A stretch of 8,526 nucleotides of DNA from Verrucomicrobia subdivision 6 bacterium BACL9 MAG-120507-bin52. GTDB lineage: Bacteria > Verrucomicrobiota > Verrucomicrobiia > Methylacidiphilales > Verrucolacustridaceae. Where the stretch lies: contig LIBO01000030.1 in the NCBI GenBank assembly GCA_001438005.1, positions 1 to 8,526 on the forward strand. The letters run 5' to 3'. Below, piece after piece: positions 7,351-8,526 of the stretch. Under the pieces are notes generated by a model, which worked only from the letters and a program-made list of their open reading frames with translations, was not told the DNA's origin and searched no databases. A program made the position numbers and the translations under genes. Position 1 is the first letter of the stretch. Every line of letters starts with the position of its first letter.

Positions 7351-8526
7351 AAATCGCCTTGTCCCCAAGTTCCTCCTCGATTCTCAAAAGGCGATTATAT
7401 TTTGCCAGTCGGTCGGACCGCGAAAAGGAACCCGTTTTGATCTGACCCGCGTTCGTGGCCACCGCGAGATCGGCGATCGTCGAATCTTCCGTCTCCCCGC
7501 TTCGGTGACTCATTACGGCCGAATAGCCGGCCGACCGCGCCAACGCAATCGCCTCCAAAGTTTCGCTCAAACTGCCAATCTGGTTAACCTTCACCAGAAT
7601 CGAGTTTGCGATCTTCTCTCGAATCCCGCGTTGCAAAAATTCCACATTCGTCACGAAAAGATCATCCCCGACCAGCTGGGTATTGGCCCCCATCTTCTCC
7701 GTCAGGATCTTCCATCCGTCCCAATCCTCCTCCGCTGTTCCATCCTCGATCGAAAGAATCGGATACTTCTTCTGGAGCCCCACATAAAAGTCGACCAATT
7801 CACTCGCCTTCAAACGCCTCTGATCCGACTTCTTAAAAACATACTCTTTCGTTTTGCTGTCGAAAAATTCGCTGCTGGCCACATCCAGGGCAAAAAAGAC
7901 CTGCTCCCCCAAACGGTAGCCAGCTTTCTCCACCGCTTCCGCGATCACCCCAAGTGCCGCCTCGGTCGACTCCAACCTCGGCGCAAAACCACCCTCATCC
8001 CCGACCGCTGTCCCTAGCTTTCGATCGTGCAGAATTTTCTTCAACGTCGCAAAAATTTCCGCCCCACAACGCAACGCCTCCCGAAATGAGGGCAGCCCCT
8101 TCGGGACAATCATGAACTCCTGAAAATCAATCGGCGCATCCGAGTGTGCGCCCCCGTTGATAATGTTGGCCATAGGAACAGGCAGGACGGTCGCTTTTTC
8201 GCCCCCCAACCAGCGGTACAAGGGTTGCCCATGGGCCGAGGCCGCCGCTCTGGCCGCCGCCAAAGAAACTCCGAGAATCGCATTCGCCCCCAAAGATTTT
8301 TTATTTTTTGTTCCGTCCAAATCAATCATGATCCGATCCACGCCTCGCGTGTCGGCCGCATCTCGGCCCACCAGCGCCGGGGCAATCTTCGTTTTCACAT
8401 TGGCAACCGCCTGCAGCACCCCTTTGCCGCCATACCGTTTCGCATCCCCATCCCTTAACTCCAATGCTTCATGAATCCCCGTGCTGGCTCCACTGGGCAC
8501 CATCGCAGATCCCATCACCCCACCTT
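7325..8526 (-). CDS. eno: Enolase (5' end outside window)
   Basis: Enolase converts 2-phosphoglycerate to phosphoenolpyruvate in glycolysis. The frame is open to the right edge, and the visible part starts just before VPSGASTG, so roughly 30 N-terminal residues are missing. Counting from the codon at 8518, family motifs are DFQEFM (131-136), the catalytic-acid region GDEGGFAP (173-180), metal ligands in LDVASSEF (211-218), SIEDG (256-260) and VGDDLF (283-288), the catalytic Lys in KVNQIG (310-315), and SHRSGETED (337-345). All expected catalytic and Mg-binding residues seen in this part are present. The GTG and ATG codons at 8518-8513 are internal, not the start, because the family N-terminal strand has to precede them. 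The TGA at 7327-7325 lies within the next gene, the usual eno-ftsB arrangement. Promoter and true start lie outside the window. Confidence 0.98.
   Translation of the reverse strand, partial: GGVMGSAMVPSGASTGIHEALELRDGDAKRYGGKGVLQAVANVKTKIAPALVGRDAADTRGVDRIMIDLDGTKNKKSLGANAILGVSLAAARAAASAHGQPLYRWLGGEKATVLPVPMANIINGGAHSDAPIDFQEFMIVPKGLPSFREALRCGAEIFATLKKILHDRKLGTAVGDEGGFAPRLESTEAALGVIAEAVEKAGYRLGEQVFFALDVASSEFFDSKTKEYVFKKSDQRRLKASELVDFYVGLQKKYPILSIEDGTAEEDWDGWKILTEKMGANTQLVGDDLFVTNVEFLQRGIREKIANSILVKVNQIGSLSETLEAIALARSAGYSAVMSHRSGETEDSTIADLAVATNAGQIKTGSFSRSDRLAKYNRLLRIEEELGDKAIYGGQLKTV
7357..7360 (-). promoter_or_regulatory. Ribosome binding site for the ftsB-like gene, inside eno
   Basis: AAGG is followed by six bases and the ATG at 7350-7348. 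It lies within the last codons of eno. A stronger AGGAGG at 7377-7372 lies only three bases before a TTG at 7368, too near for efficient use there, but it may help load ribosomes for the downstream start. Confidence 0.5.

Noticed and set aside
7366..7368. TTG at 7368 as start of the ftsB-like gene
   Set aside because: The AGGAGG is only three bases away, while an ATG six codons later has AAGG at a good distance; the TTG remains possible.
8513..8518. GTG-ATG at the right edge as the enolase start
   Set aside because: The frame stays open to the edge and enolases have about 30 residues before this point, so these are internal codons.
1..8526. Novel defence, mobile or biosynthetic system
   Set aside because: All bases but the 64-base gap are accounted for by seven genes, six of them clearly housekeeping; no direct repeats, integrase, transposase, toxin-antitoxin pair or CRISPR-like spacing was seen.

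Overview
The window is a stretch of ordinary bacterial chromosome in which every supportable gene lies on the minus strand. Read in the direction of transcription (right to left) the order is: eno (enolase, cut by the right edge), an FtsB/DivIC-type septum-formation protein, mdh (malate dehydrogenase), mfd (transcription-repair coupling factor, interrupted by a one-base frameshift), a SurA-type parvulin chaperone, pdxA (vitamin B6 synthesis), and a gene running off the left edge that resembles circularly permuted ATP-grasp proteins. No tRNA, rRNA, CRISPR array, insertion sequence or phage gene was seen.

Organism. A secreted SurA-type chaperone next to pdxA implies a diderm (Gram-negative) bacterium. 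The combination of eno-ftsB, an Mdh of the Thermus/cytosolic type and mfd-surA-pdxA, with moderately high GC and no proteobacterial rsmA immediately after pdxA, fits a Verrucomicrobiota-like member of the PVC group. That is an inference from gene content and order only; no marker gene settles it.

Layout. 7325-8526 eno; 6937-7350 ftsB-like, overlapping eno; 5951-6940 mdh, sharing an ATGA with ftsB; 5887-5950 the only intergenic gap (64 bases); 2771-5886 mfd, frameshifted near 4573; 1779-2783 surA-like, overlapping mfd by 13 bases; 910-1782 pdxA, sharing a GTGA with surA; 1-913 ATP-grasp-like gene, sharing a GTGA with pdxA. The repeated stop-start overlaps suggest two translationally coupled blocks, eno-ftsB-mdh and mfd-surA-pdxA-ATP-grasp, or one long transcript. 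The products do not form one pathway: they cover glycolysis, cell division, the TCA cycle, DNA repair, envelope protein folding and cofactor synthesis.

Main points for a second look. The mfd frame is broken at a precise spot where a -1 change restores a perfect family sequence, with no slippery heptamer, so a sequencing or assembly deletion or a real mutation is more likely than programmed frameshifting. The parvulin domain lacks the two histidines usual in its active site. PdxA is short and has Gln where E. coli has the substrate-binding His136. The left-edge gene is a clear coding sequence whose function is not settled. I see no evidence of a novel defence, mobile or biosynthetic system.
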